The position numbers and the translations under genes are program-made. Below, piece by piece: positions 24,591 to 32,390 of a stretch of 39,550 nucleotides of DNA (positions within the stretch are counted from its first letter, which is position 1; every line of letters begins with the position of its first letter). The notes beneath the pieces were generated by a model. That model did no database searches, had not been told where the DNA came from, and was given only the letters and a program-made list of their open reading frames with translations. Source of the DNA: Chromobacterium alticapitis (lineage in GTDB: Bacteria > Pseudomonadota > Gammaproteobacteria > Burkholderiales > Chromobacteriaceae); the NCBI RefSeq assembly GCF_002924365.1, contig NZ_PQWB01000072.1, positions 1 through 39,550 of the forward strand. The letters run 5' to 3'.

Positions 24591-25427
24591 ATGCCAGTCG
24601 CCGCACCGCATCGCCGCAACGTGTTACCGCGTTTCCTCCTCGCCTTGGCCCTGCCGGTCTTGTCGCTCGGCCTCTTCGCGCAGGCCTGCGCCAATCCCGC
24701 TTGCCCCAATGGCCCCCTCAGGATCGGATTCTATAAATTCGGCGCCGCCTATCGCGACGGCAAGGGCTATGACGTGGATCTGGTGCGCGAACTGGCCCGG
24801 CGGCTGCGCTGTCCGATAGCCGAAGAACTGAATCTGCCCCGCGTTCGCGCGCTGAAAATGCTGGAAACCGGGCAAGTCGACATCGGCACCTCCACCCTAT
24901 CCACGCCGGACCGCCAGGCCTACGCCTGGATCTACATCTACAATCACACCAAGAACATGGTACTGCTGCAGGCCTCGGTCAAATCGCGCACGCTGCCCGA
25001 CCTGCTGAACGACCCCGCCGTGCGCTGGGGCAAGGTCCGCGGCTATCGCCATAGCCAGCAGCAGGATCAGTGGCTGGCGCAGATGGAAGCCAGGCGCAAG
25101 CTGGTGGTGGCCGACGACGAAGACGATCTGTACCGCATGCTGGACGATGGCATCGTCACCGCGATTTTCGCCCATCCCGCCAGCTATGGCCGCTGGCTGC
25201 GCGATCCGCAGGTAGCCAGGCGCATCGCGGTGCTGGACCTGTTTCCAGCCGGCGAAACGCTGGCGGGCGGCATCGCCCTGAGCAAGGCGCGTTTCAGCCG
25301 CGACGCGGCCGAGCGCTGGCACCAGGAAGTGCTGAAGATGTACCAGGACGGCAGCCTGTTCGACATTCTGCGGCGCCACCTCAGCGAGGGCGCCGCCAGA
25401 CAGATGACGCAGCAAGCGCTGGAGTGA
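24591..25427 (+). CDS. Orphan periplasmic solute-binding-like protein (SBP_bac_3 type), copy 1
   Basis: A 278-residue secreted protein: basic start, hydrophobic segment and a cut after QACA, leaving NPACPNGP at the mature N-terminus. The body follows the family 3 amino acid binding proteins: GYDVDLVRELARRL, RALKMLETGQVDIG, TSTLSTPDRQAYAW and a C-terminal lobe. There are no ABC permease or ATPase genes near, so a sensing or scavenging role is possible. A start at 24543 would give a 30-residue n-region; 24591 is preferred. The next gene is its paralog. Confidence 0.78.
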   Translation: MPVAAPHRRNVLPRFLLALALPVLSLGLFAQACANPACPNGPLRIGFYKFGAAYRDGKGYDVDLVRELARRLRCPIAEELNLPRVRALKMLETGQVDIGTSTLSTPDRQAYAWIYIYNHTKNMVLLQASVKSRTLPDLLNDPAVRWGKVRGYRHSQQQDQWLAQMEARRKLVVADDEDDLYRMLDDGIVTAIFAHPASYGRWLRDPQVARRIAVLDLFPAGETLAGGIALSKARFSRDAAERWHQEVLKMYQDGSLFDILRRHLSEGAARQMTQQALE

Positions 25428-25430
25428 GCG

Positions 25431-26249
25431 ATGGGAGGTGGAATGGCAAACGCGTTTCGAAACCTGGCGGCCTGCGCCGCCGCGCTATGGCTGGCCGCGG
25501 CCGATGCGGCGCCCAATCCGGCCTGCCCCAACGGCCCGGTGTCCATCGCCTACTTCGACTACGGCGCCGCCTACCACGAAGGCAAGGGCTACGATGTCGA
25601 AACGCTGCATGAATTGGTCAAGAGAATGGGCTGCCCCATCCAGAGCGATGCCGAATATCCGCGCATACGCGTGCTGAAGCTGCTGGAAATCGGCCAAGCC
25701 GACCTCAGCGCCTCGACCACGGTCACGCCGGAGCGGCAGCGCTATCTGTGGATGCTGCCTTACCACTACACCAAGAACCTGGTGCTGCTGCGCCCCGGCG
25801 CGCAGGCGGAAACGCTGGATGACCTGCTCAAGATACCAGACCTGCGCTGGGGAATGGTTCGCGGCTACCGCCATGGCCCCGCCGGCGACAAAATGCTGGA
25901 GGAGCTGGCCCGGCAAGGCAAAGTGGCTGTCGCCGCCAACGATGACGACTTATATAAAATGGTATGCGGCGGCGTCGTCACCGCGGTCTTCGGCATTCCC
26001 ATCAGCTACGACCCTTGGCTGAGCGCTCACCCGAACTGCCAACGCATCGTCATCCGCGACATGTTCCCCGACAGCGAAACCAGTCCGGGCGCCATCGTGC
26101 TCAGCAAGCAACGCTTCAGCCAACAAGCTGCGGAGCTGTGGCAGGCGGAGTTGCGCCGCATGTTCCGGGATGGCTCGATACGCGCCATCATGCTGCGCTA
26201 CTACAGCGCGCCGGCAGTGGACAAACTGCTCAAATCGCTGGGCGACTGA
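25431..26249 (+). CDS. Orphan periplasmic solute-binding-like protein, copy 2
   Basis: A 272-residue paralog of the preceding gene. It keeps NPACPNGP after the signal peptide, then GAAYHEGKGYDVETL, RVLKLLEIGQADL, TVTPERQRYLWM, YHYTKNLVLLR and WGMVRGYRHG in the same order as copy 1. GNAT or transporter partners are absent. It starts three bases after copy 1 ends (an ATG at 25443 with GGAGG before it is the alternative), so both are cotranscribed. Similar pairs arise by tandem duplication; here they have drifted far apart in the linkers. Confidence 0.78.
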   Translation: MGGGMANAFRNLAACAAALWLAAADAAPNPACPNGPVSIAYFDYGAAYHEGKGYDVETLHELVKRMGCPIQSDAEYPRIRVLKLLEIGQADLSASTTVTPERQRYLWMLPYHYTKNLVLLRPGAQAETLDDLLKIPDLRWGMVRGYRHGPAGDKMLEELARQGKVAVAANDDDLYKMVCGGVVTAVFGIPISYDPWLSAHPNCQRIVIRDMFPDSETSPGAIVLSKQRFSQQAAELWQAELRRMFRDGSIRAIMLRYYSAPAVDKLLKSLGD

Positions 26250-26260
26250 CGCCATGCAAA

Positions 26261-26286
26261 AGACCCGCCGGCATGCCGGCGGGTCT
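26261..26286. terminator. Bidirectional terminator between copy 2 and azoR
   Basis: Twelve-base perfect arms (AGACCCGCCGGC / GCCGGCGGGTCT) with a two-base centre. On the minus strand TTTTGC follows, so it fits best as the end of azoR; on the plus strand it can end the binding-protein transcript. Confidence 0.75.
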
Positions 26287-26305
26287 CGTCTTTGTCGCGG
26301 CGGAC

Positions 26306-26914
26306 TTACAGAGCCAGCTTGGCGACAGCCTCCTTGGCCAGATGGATGGAAGTGGCGCGCTTGTCCGGGCCCATGCCTATGGCTTCGGCGCGGATGATTT
26401 CCACGTCGCTCACGCCGAGAAAGCCCAGCACCTTGACCAGGTAGTCTTCCTGGAAGTCCATCAGGCTGCCCTGCTCGCCGCTGTGCACGCCACCGCGGGC
26501 CGACACCACCACCACTTTCTTGTTCGGCACCAGACCCACCGGGCCGGTTTCCGTGTACTTGAAGGTGCGGCCGGCGGCGGCCACGCGGTCAATCCAGCTC
26601 TTCAACTGCGTCGGGATGGAAAAGTTGTACATCGGCGCGCCGATCACCAGCACGTCGGCGGCGATGAATTCCTCTATCAGTTGATCGCTCAGCGCCGCCT
26701 CGCTGCGTTGCAGCGGAGTCCAGTCGGCTTCCGGCGCGAATCGCGTGCCGACGATCTCGCCGGACAGGTGGGCGATCGGGCTGGCCGCCAGGTCGCGGTA
26801 GCTGGTTTCCACGTTGGCGTGGCGCTGGCGCAGGGTGTCGGCTACGACGGCGGACAGTTCGCGGGTGACGGAGTTGTCGGCCAGGATGCTGGAATCGAGA
26901 TGGAGCAGTTTCAT
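26306..26914 (-). CDS. azoR: FMN-dependent NADH-azoreductase / quinone reductase
   Basis: A 202-residue flavodoxin-fold protein of the AzoR/AcpD family. LHLDSSIL is the FMN phosphate loop, MYNFSIPTQLKSWID is the family signature near residue 95, and SARGGVHS forms the second FMN loop. It reduces quinones and azo compounds with NADH and helps against electrophiles. AAGGA precedes the ATG. It is divergent from a LysR regulator that probably controls it. Confidence 0.93.
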   Translation of the reverse strand: MKLLHLDSSILADNSVTRELSAVVADTLRQRHANVETSYRDLAASPIAHLSGEIVGTRFAPEADWTPLQRSEAALSDQLIEEFIAADVLVIGAPMYNFSIPTQLKSWIDRVAAAGRTFKYTETGPVGLVPNKKVVVVSARGGVHSGEQGSLMDFQEDYLVKVLGFLGVSDVEIIRAEAIGMGPDKRATSIHLAKEAVAKLAL

Positions 26915-26997
26915 GTTCAGGTCCTTCGTTGTCGGGTAGGAATGAGTGCATGATAGGCATGCGCAACAATCCAGACTAGACTGCTAAAATCGGAAAC

Positions 26998-27019
26998 ATT
27001 GTTCCATTGGTGAAACAAT
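26998..27019. promoter_or_regulatory. Candidate LysR-type operator between azoR and lysR
   Basis: A 22-base imperfect inverted repeat with ATTGTT and AACAAT ends and 16 of 22 symmetric positions, two bases before the regulator start. It contains the T-N11-A pattern expected for LysR-type regulators. Confidence 0.45.
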
Positions 27020-27020
27020 A

Positions 27021-27962
27021 ATGCAGGATCTGAATGACTTGATGTACTTCGCCAAGGTGGTGGAGCACGGCGGATTCATGGCCGCGGGCCGCGTGCTGGG
27101 CGTGCCCAAGTCCACGCTGTCCCGCCGAGTGGCGGAGCTGGAAACCCGGCTGGGCGTGCGCCTGCTGCAAAGAACCACGCGCCGGCTGTCGCTGACCGAA
27201 ATCGGCAACCAGTACTACCAGCACTGCCAGGCCATGCTGGCCGAGGCCGAGGCCGCCGACGAGGCCATTCTGCAAAGCAGCGCCGAGCCTCGCGGCCTGA
27301 TCCGGGTCAGCTGCCCGGAGCTGTTGTGCAAGACCATGCTTAGCGCCGCGCTGCCGCGCTTTCTGGCCCAGCACCCGCAGGTCCGAGTGCTGCTGGAATC
27401 GACCAATCGTCGGGTAGACCTGATAGAAGAAGGCGTGGACGTGGCGCTGCGCGTGCGAAACGTGATCGAGGACAGCGCCAGCCTGGTAGTGCGGCGGCTG
27501 GGCAAAAGCCGGATGATCCTGGTCGCCAGCCCGGACTTGCTGGCGCGGCATGGCGAGCCGCAATCGCCGGAGCGGCTCGCCGCGCTGCCCTCGCTGGCGA
27601 TGAGCCGGCCGGATGGCCGCGGCCAATGGGTGCTGCTGGACAATGTGGGGCAGAGCTACACCATTCATCTGGACGCGCCGCGGCTGATGACGGACGACAT
27701 GATCGCGCTGCTGGAGGCCGCCATCGCCGGCATAGGCATCGCCGCGCTGCCGGCCAATGTCTGCCACCAGGCGCTGGCGGACGGCAGGCTCAAGCATATC
27801 CTGCCGCAGTACGACTTCCCCTGGGGCATACTGCACGCGGCCTTCCCCACCCGGCGCGGCCTGTCGCCGGCGGTGCGCGCCTTTCTGGACTTCATCGCCG
27901 AGGAGTTGATCAGCGATGAGATGGCCGGAGACTGGGGCCGCGCCGACATTCGCCCGGCATGA
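27021..27962 (+). CDS. LysR family transcriptional regulator, divergent from azoR
   Basis: A 313-residue LysR regulator. The N-terminal helix-turn-helix is FMAAGRVLGVPKSTLSRRVAELETRLGVRLLQRTTRRLSLTE, and residues about 90-290 are the LysR substrate-binding domain (RGLIRVSCPELL, ALRVRNV, LLARHGEP). The sequence is of the CrgA/YhjC-like group often beside quinone reductases. It is transcribed away from azoR with 106 bases between. Confidence 0.9.
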   Translation: MQDLNDLMYFAKVVEHGGFMAAGRVLGVPKSTLSRRVAELETRLGVRLLQRTTRRLSLTEIGNQYYQHCQAMLAEAEAADEAILQSSAEPRGLIRVSCPELLCKTMLSAALPRFLAQHPQVRVLLESTNRRVDLIEEGVDVALRVRNVIEDSASLVVRRLGKSRMILVASPDLLARHGEPQSPERLAALPSLAMSRPDGRGQWVLLDNVGQSYTIHLDAPRLMTDDMIALLEAAIAGIGIAALPANVCHQALADGRLKHILPQYDFPWGILHAAFPTRRGLSPAVRAFLDFIAEELISDEMAGDWGRADIRPA

Positions 27963-27986
27963 CATTTGCTTGATTTGAATATCACC

Positions 27987-28005
27987 ACCAGGAAACCAAG
28001 CCATG
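27987..28005 (+). repeat. 19-base leader sequence, copy 1
   Basis: accaggaaaccaagccatg is identical at 34200-34218 and in both places ends with the start codon of a gene, with AGGAAA as the ribosome site. The coding sequences that follow are unrelated. Confidence 0.7.
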
Positions 28006-28548
28006 TTCACGCTGCGCCCGCTGACCGAATCCGACTCCATCGAACAATTGACAACCCTGCTGCACCGCGCCTACGCCCAGTTGGCCGCGATGGGCCTGCG
28101 CTATACCGCGGTGGACCAAAGTCCCGACGTCACCCGCCGCCGCATCCGCGGCGGCCACTGCCTGCTGGCCTGGCACCAGAATGCGCTGGCCGGCACCGTA
28201 ACGGTGCACGGCGCCCTGCCCACCTCCCAATGTCCGCAGTTCCGCCACCCCGACACCGCCGTGCTGGTGCAGCTGGCCGTGGATCCGGAATATCAGGGCC
28301 TGGGCCTGGGCGAATGGCTGATGCGGGCGGCTGAAGACTGGGCCAGCGCCCAAGGCTGCGCGGCCATTCGGCTGGATACCGCGCGCGACGCCATCCATCT
28401 GGTGAGCCGCTACCAGCGCCGCGGCTACCGCATGGAAGCGCCGCTGCAGTGGCCGGACAAAGCCTACCAAAGCGTGGTGATGGTCAAATCGCTGGAAACT
28501 CCGCGGCCCGGCGAGGCTCGAACCGGTAGTTGCAGCGCAACAAATTGA
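28003..28548 (+). CDS. GNAT family N-acetyltransferase
   Basis: A 181-residue acetyltransferase. VQLAVDPEYQGLGLGEWLMRAAEDWA is motif A with the QGLGLG acetyl-CoA loop, and VSRYQRRGYR is motif B. The substrate cannot be named. It sits 40 bases after the LysR gene and may be read from the same transcript; its leader has AGGAAACC before the ATG. Confidence 0.83.
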   Translation: MFTLRPLTESDSIEQLTTLLHRAYAQLAAMGLRYTAVDQSPDVTRRRIRGGHCLLAWHQNALAGTVTVHGALPTSQCPQFRHPDTAVLVQLAVDPEYQGLGLGEWLMRAAEDWASAQGCAAIRLDTARDAIHLVSRYQRRGYRMEAPLQWPDKAYQSVVMVKSLETPRPGEARTGSCSATN

Positions 28549-28589
28549 TGGCCGCGCGCCACAAATCCGGCGCAGACCATTCGCATTTA

Positions 28590-28617
28590 TTGCATTGCAG
28601 CACATAACGAGTACAGT
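28590..28617 (+). promoter_or_regulatory. Candidate sigma-70 promoter of the DUF3141 gene
   Basis: TTGCAT (28590-28595), 16 bases, then TACAGT (28612-28617). The start of transcription would be near 28624, which fits the start codon at 28679 and excludes the first ATG at 28595. Confidence 0.45.
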
Positions 28618-28678
28618 GGCAGCCATGGCCCCCGTGGCCGCCGCACCGTTTCCACTTATCCAAACGCAAGGGGTTGCA

Positions 28679-31087
28679 ATGTGGTCAGCTACTGCAGTTC
28701 GAGCAGGAAATCTTCCGTTCGCCCAACCGTTGTTTGATTACTGGCTGGACGCCTGCCAGCGCGGCATCCTGTACTGGGACACCCTGTACCGCCGCGGCGC
28801 CACCTATCTGGAACACTGCGAGAGCGGCAAGCCGCCGGTGCTGGTGTTCGACTACGAAATCATCATGGACGCCCGCGAGCTGCCCGATCCGGCCAACTAC
28901 GCGCTGGCAGCCATCCAGCCGCCGGCCGGCTGCCCGGCCACCGACCCGTCCCGCCGTCCCTTCGTCGTCATCGACCCGCGCGCTGGACACGGCCCCGGCA
29001 TAGGCGGCTTCAAGATGGACAGCGAAATCGGCATCGCGCTGCAGCAAGGCCATCCTTGCTATTTCGTGATGTTCTTCCCGCAGCCCGTGCCGGGCCAGAC
29101 CATAGAAAGCGTGGCCAAGGCCGAAGGCCACTTCCTGGCCCGCGTCAACGAGCTGCATCCGGACAGCGACGGCAAACCCTTCGTCATCGGCAACTGCCAG
29201 GGCGGCTGGGCGCTGGCCATGCTGGCGTCCGTCGCGCCGGAGCTGGTCGGCCCCATTCTGCTGGCCGGCTCGCCCTTGTCCTACTGGGCCGGCGTGCGCG
29301 GCAAGAACCCGATGCGTTACGCCGGCGGCCTGAACGGCGGCACCTGGAGCGCCTCGCTGGCCGGAGACCTGGGCAACGGCCATTTCGACGGCGCCCACCT
29401 GGTGGAAAACTTCGAAAAGCTGGACCCGGCCAACACGCTGTGGAAGAAATCCTACAATCTGTACTCCAAGGTGGACACCGAGCCGCAGCGCTATCTGGAT
29501 TTCGAGCGCTGGTGGGGCGGCCACTATCTGCTGAACAAGGCGGAGATGGAATGGATCACCCAGAAGCTGTTCGTCGGCAACGAGCTGGTCCACGGCAAAG
29601 TCACCAACCACGACGGCACCATGCGCGTGGACATGCGCAATATCCGCTCGCCCATCATGGTGTTCGCCTCCTGGGGCGACAACATCACGCCACCGCAGCA
29701 AGCGCTGAACTGGATCGCCGACCTGTACGACAATGTGGAAGACATCCGCAACAACGAGCAGACCATAGTCTATTGCCTGCACAACAAGGTGGGCCATCTG
29801 GGCATCTTCGTCTCCTCTGGCGTGGCCAATAAGGAGCACAGCGAATTCGCCAGCGCGCTGGACCTGATAGATGTGCTGGCGCCGGGCCTGTACGAGGCGG
29901 TCATCGAAGACATCGCGCCGGACGCGCCGGGCCAGGAGTACATCGAAGGCCGCTACATCATCCGCTTCGAAGCCCGCGATGTATCCGACATCCTGGCGCT
30001 GGACGACGGCCGCGACGACGAGCAGGCCTTCGAAGTGGTGAAGCGAGTATCCGAGATCAACCAGGGCGTGTATGACCGCTACCTGTCGCCCGCTGTGCGC
30101 GCCTTCAGCAACGAGGCCGGCGCCCGCCTGCTGCGCGAACTGCACCCCGCCCGCTTCGAACGCACGCTGATCTCGCCCAAAAACCCGTGGCTGTGGTGGC
30201 TGCCCGCCCTTGCCGAGCAGACGCGCGCGCAACGCCGCCCGGTGGCGGAGGACAATCCGCTGTGGCAATGGCAAGAGCGCATGTCCGATCTCATCGTCCA
30301 ATCGCTGGACCGCTACCGCGACCTGCGCGACGCGGCGCAGGAGCAGCTGTTCCGCTCCATCTACGAATCGCCGCAACTGGCCACGCTGGTGGGCGTGCAG
30401 CCGGCGGGCGAGCCGCGCAGCCAGGCGCTGGCTTGGGAAAGCCGCGAATTGGCCCGCCTCAAGCGCGAGGCGCTGGACCCGAGCTTCGAGCACGGCACGC
30501 TGGCCGACGGCTTCGTGCGCTTGCTGCTCTACGTCAGCATAGGCATGGGCGTAGTGGACGAGCGGCCGTTCAACGCCATCCGCCGCGTGATGCGCGACGT
30601 GCGCCATGAATACCCGCTGACGCTGATGCAGCTGAAGGACATCGTGCGCCACCAGGTGGCCTTGGTGCGCCTGGATGCGCCGCGCGCGCTGCGCGGGCTG
30701 TCGCTCCTATTACCCGAACCGCACCGCCGCCATCAAGCATGGATGCTGGCGCGCGATCTGCTGGCCTTGAACGGCCCGATTCCGGCCGAGCATCAGGCTC
30801 GGCTGGACGAAGTGGCCAGAACGCTCGAACTGCAACCGTCTCCGACCGCCACCATCCTGCCCGGCGCGCCAGCGCCCGCAGCGGCGGAAATCAGCCACGC
30901 CGCGACCCCGGAACCGGTCCAAGCCGCCGAGCTGAGCAAAACAGCCAGCGCCGCCTCTGCGACGGCGGCTCAGGCCAAGCCCGCCCCCGCCAAAACCGGC
31001 GCCGCGCGCAAACCCGCGGCCAAGCCAAACGGCCAGACCCCGCCTGCACCCAAGACGGCGCGGCCGGTAGGCAAAGACGAAGCCTGA
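28679..31087 (+). CDS. DUF3141 protein, PhaC-like alpha/beta hydrolase
   Basis: An 802-residue cytoplasmic protein of the DUF3141 family, related to polyhydroxyalkanoate synthases. The nucleophile elbow is GNCQGGWA with Cys173, where PhaC also has Cys, followed by the probable Asp334 (SWGDNITPP) and His373 (HNKVGHLGIF) of a triad. Residues about 390-700 are a helical region of unknown role, and the last 90 residues form a low-complexity Ala/Pro/Lys tail as in PhaC-binding or phasin-like tails. The start at 28679 has AGGGG five bases before it; the frame is open back to an ATG at 28595. It stands alone with its own promoter and a terminator. The substrate is unknown. Confidence 0.82.
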   Translation: MWSATAVRAGNLPFAQPLFDYWLDACQRGILYWDTLYRRGATYLEHCESGKPPVLVFDYEIIMDARELPDPANYALAAIQPPAGCPATDPSRRPFVVIDPRAGHGPGIGGFKMDSEIGIALQQGHPCYFVMFFPQPVPGQTIESVAKAEGHFLARVNELHPDSDGKPFVIGNCQGGWALAMLASVAPELVGPILLAGSPLSYWAGVRGKNPMRYAGGLNGGTWSASLAGDLGNGHFDGAHLVENFEKLDPANTLWKKSYNLYSKVDTEPQRYLDFERWWGGHYLLNKAEMEWITQKLFVGNELVHGKVTNHDGTMRVDMRNIRSPIMVFASWGDNITPPQQALNWIADLYDNVEDIRNNEQTIVYCLHNKVGHLGIFVSSGVANKEHSEFASALDLIDVLAPGLYEAVIEDIAPDAPGQEYIEGRYIIRFEARDVSDILALDDGRDDEQAFEVVKRVSEINQGVYDRYLSPAVRAFSNEAGARLLRELHPARFERTLISPKNPWLWWLPALAEQTRAQRRPVAEDNPLWQWQERMSDLIVQSLDRYRDLRDAAQEQLFRSIYESPQLATLVGVQPAGEPRSQALAWESRELARLKREALDPSFEHGTLADGFVRLLLYVSIGMGVVDERPFNAIRRVMRDVRHEYPLTLMQLKDIVRHQVALVRLDAPRALRGLSLLLPEPHRRHQAWMLARDLLALNGPIPAEHQARLDEVARTLELQPSPTATILPGAPAPAAAEISHAATPEPVQAAELSKTASAASATAAQAKPAPAKTGAARKPAAKPNGQTPPAPKTARPVGKDEA

Positions 31088-31110
31088 TTCGCCTTGCCGC
31101 CATCCAACCG

Positions 31111-31138
31111 CCGGCCTCCTATCGAGGCCGGTTTTTTT
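31111..31138 (+). terminator. Rho-independent terminator of the DUF3141 gene
   Basis: CCGGCCTC, a five-base loop, GAGGCCGG and seven T, beginning 23 bases after the stop. Confidence 0.93.
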
Positions 31139-31158
31139 CGCCATCCGCGGCAAGCGCA

Positions 31159-31187
31159 TTGACCAATTAAACAGAAAAAGCTAATAT
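31159..31187 (+). promoter_or_regulatory. Sigma-70 promoter of the glycine riboswitch
   Basis: TTGACC (31159-31164), 17 bases, TAATAT (31182-31187). Transcription would begin near 31194, right at the first paired bases of the riboswitch. Confidence 0.75.
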
Positions 31188-31193
31188 TCAACC

Positions 31194-31380
31194 CTCTGCG
31201 GGAGAGAGGGGCCATGCCCCCGCCGAAGACGCAAACTCCCATAATCGCTCAGGCAAGCCGTACCGCAGCGCATCATCGTTTCAAGCCGATTGGAGAGAGG
31301 CCGCCCTGCGCGGCCCACCGAAGGGGCAAGCGGCCGCCGGCCGCGCAACTCTCAGGTAAAAGGACAAGGGGAGAGGCTGT
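31194..31380 (+). promoter_or_regulatory. Tandem glycine riboswitch
   Basis: Two aptamers in series. Aptamer 1: P1 pairs CTGCGG (31196-31201) with CCGCAG (31263-31268), with GGGAGAG, CCGAAGACGCAAACTC and GCTCAGGCAAG as the conserved core. Aptamer 2 starts near 31284 and has GGAGAGAGG, CCGAAGGGGCAAGC, CTCTCAGGTAAAAGGACA and a closing GGGGAGAGG. Such elements bind glycine, often cooperatively, and turn expression on or off. The RNA leads into a UPF0126 gene of the family now named glycine transporter. The leader between 31381 and 31511 shows no evident terminator, so the expression platform is unclear. Confidence 0.92.
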
Positions 31381-31511
31381 TCCGCACGCCGGAATTCCAC
31401 TCAGGAGACTGCCTTGTCCGAACGAGCCATCGTCGGCGCTCGGCCTATGCCCGCGCCTTCCCGTTTATCCCATTCCCGCGCCCGCGCGCTTGCCTCTCCC
31501 GAGGTTTGCCC

Positions 31512-32126
31512 ATGCTGAGCCTGATCTACCTGATCGCCATCACCGCTGAGGCCATGACCGGCGCGCTGGCCGCCGGCCGCCGCCGCATGGATATTTTCGG
31601 CGTGGCCGTCATCGCGTTTCTCACCGCCCTGGGCGGCGGCACCGTGCGCGACATCGTGCTGGGCCGCTATCCCATAGGCTGGACCCAGCACCCGGAGTAC
31701 GTGCTGCTAGTGGTGGCCGGCGGCCTGGCCGCGGTGCTGATCTCGCGCTACATGCGCCATCTGAATCGACTGTTCCTGCTGCTGGACGCGTTGGGGCTGG
31801 TAGCGTTCACCGTCATAGGCTGCGACGTGGCCCTGGGCATGGGCTACCACCCTGTCATCGTGGCCATGGCCGGCATGATCACCGGCATCGCCGGCGGCAT
31901 TCTGCGCGACGTGCTGTGCAACCGCGTGCCCGTCGTGTTCCGCCGCGAGCTGTATGCCAGCGTGTCCTTGCTGGTGGCCATGCTGTATCTGGGTCTGGAG
32001 GCGCTGCATGCGCCGCATGATTGGAACATAGCCGCCAGCTTCGCCTTCGGCCTGGCCTTGCGCATGGCCGCGCTGTGGCGCAAATGGCGGCTGCCGGTCT
32101 TTGCCTACATCCACGATCACCACTGA
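31512..32126 (+). CDS. UPF0126/TRIC-type glycine transporter family membrane protein
   Basis: A 204-residue inner membrane protein with about six to seven helices made of two repeats. Each repeat carries the family mark: GGGTVRDI (near residue 42) and GGILRDVL (near residue 128). The family was first UPF0126, is related to TRIC channels and is linked to glycine through riboswitches. The ATG at 31512 has GAGGT upstream and lies after the riboswitch; the same frame is open further up but would run through aptamer 2. Confidence 0.9.
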   Translation: MLSLIYLIAITAEAMTGALAAGRRRMDIFGVAVIAFLTALGGGTVRDIVLGRYPIGWTQHPEYVLLVVAGGLAAVLISRYMRHLNRLFLLLDALGLVAFTVIGCDVALGMGYHPVIVAMAGMITGIAGGILRDVLCNRVPVVFRRELYASVSLLVAMLYLGLEALHAPHDWNIAASFAFGLALRMAALWRKWRLPVFAYIHDHH

Positions 32127-32390
32127 CCTCCCGCGCCGCGCCCCGACTGGATCCTATTGCCCGCTTGAACTGAATAGTTTAAGAGGCGCGCCGAATCCGC
32201 CGGACGGGAATTCGCGGCAGGCAGGGGCGGCCCGCGGATACCGGGCGCGGGGGCGCCCCTTGGTCCGCCAGCAGGCGGCAGCAACATGAAATATGGCCCG
32301 CGCCTCATGCACGCCTTCCCGCCGCCGCCTCATCATCTCGGCGACACAGCGCCTGCCGCGCCGGGCTCCACGTCCGGGGTATCGCCTCCG
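32127..32390. other. Gene-free stretch
   Basis: 264 GC-rich bases between the convergent transporter and ModA-like genes. It contains short inverted repeats (GGGCGC/GCGCCC near 32247 and CCGCC/GGCGG near 32266) without a T run. No gene, promoter or repeat could be supported. Confidence 0.5.

Noticed and set aside
31290-31511. Possible N-terminal extension of the UPF0126 gene upstream of 31512
   Set aside because: The extension would be coded by aptamer 2 of the glycine riboswitch and has no membrane character; ATG 31512 begins with the expected first helix.
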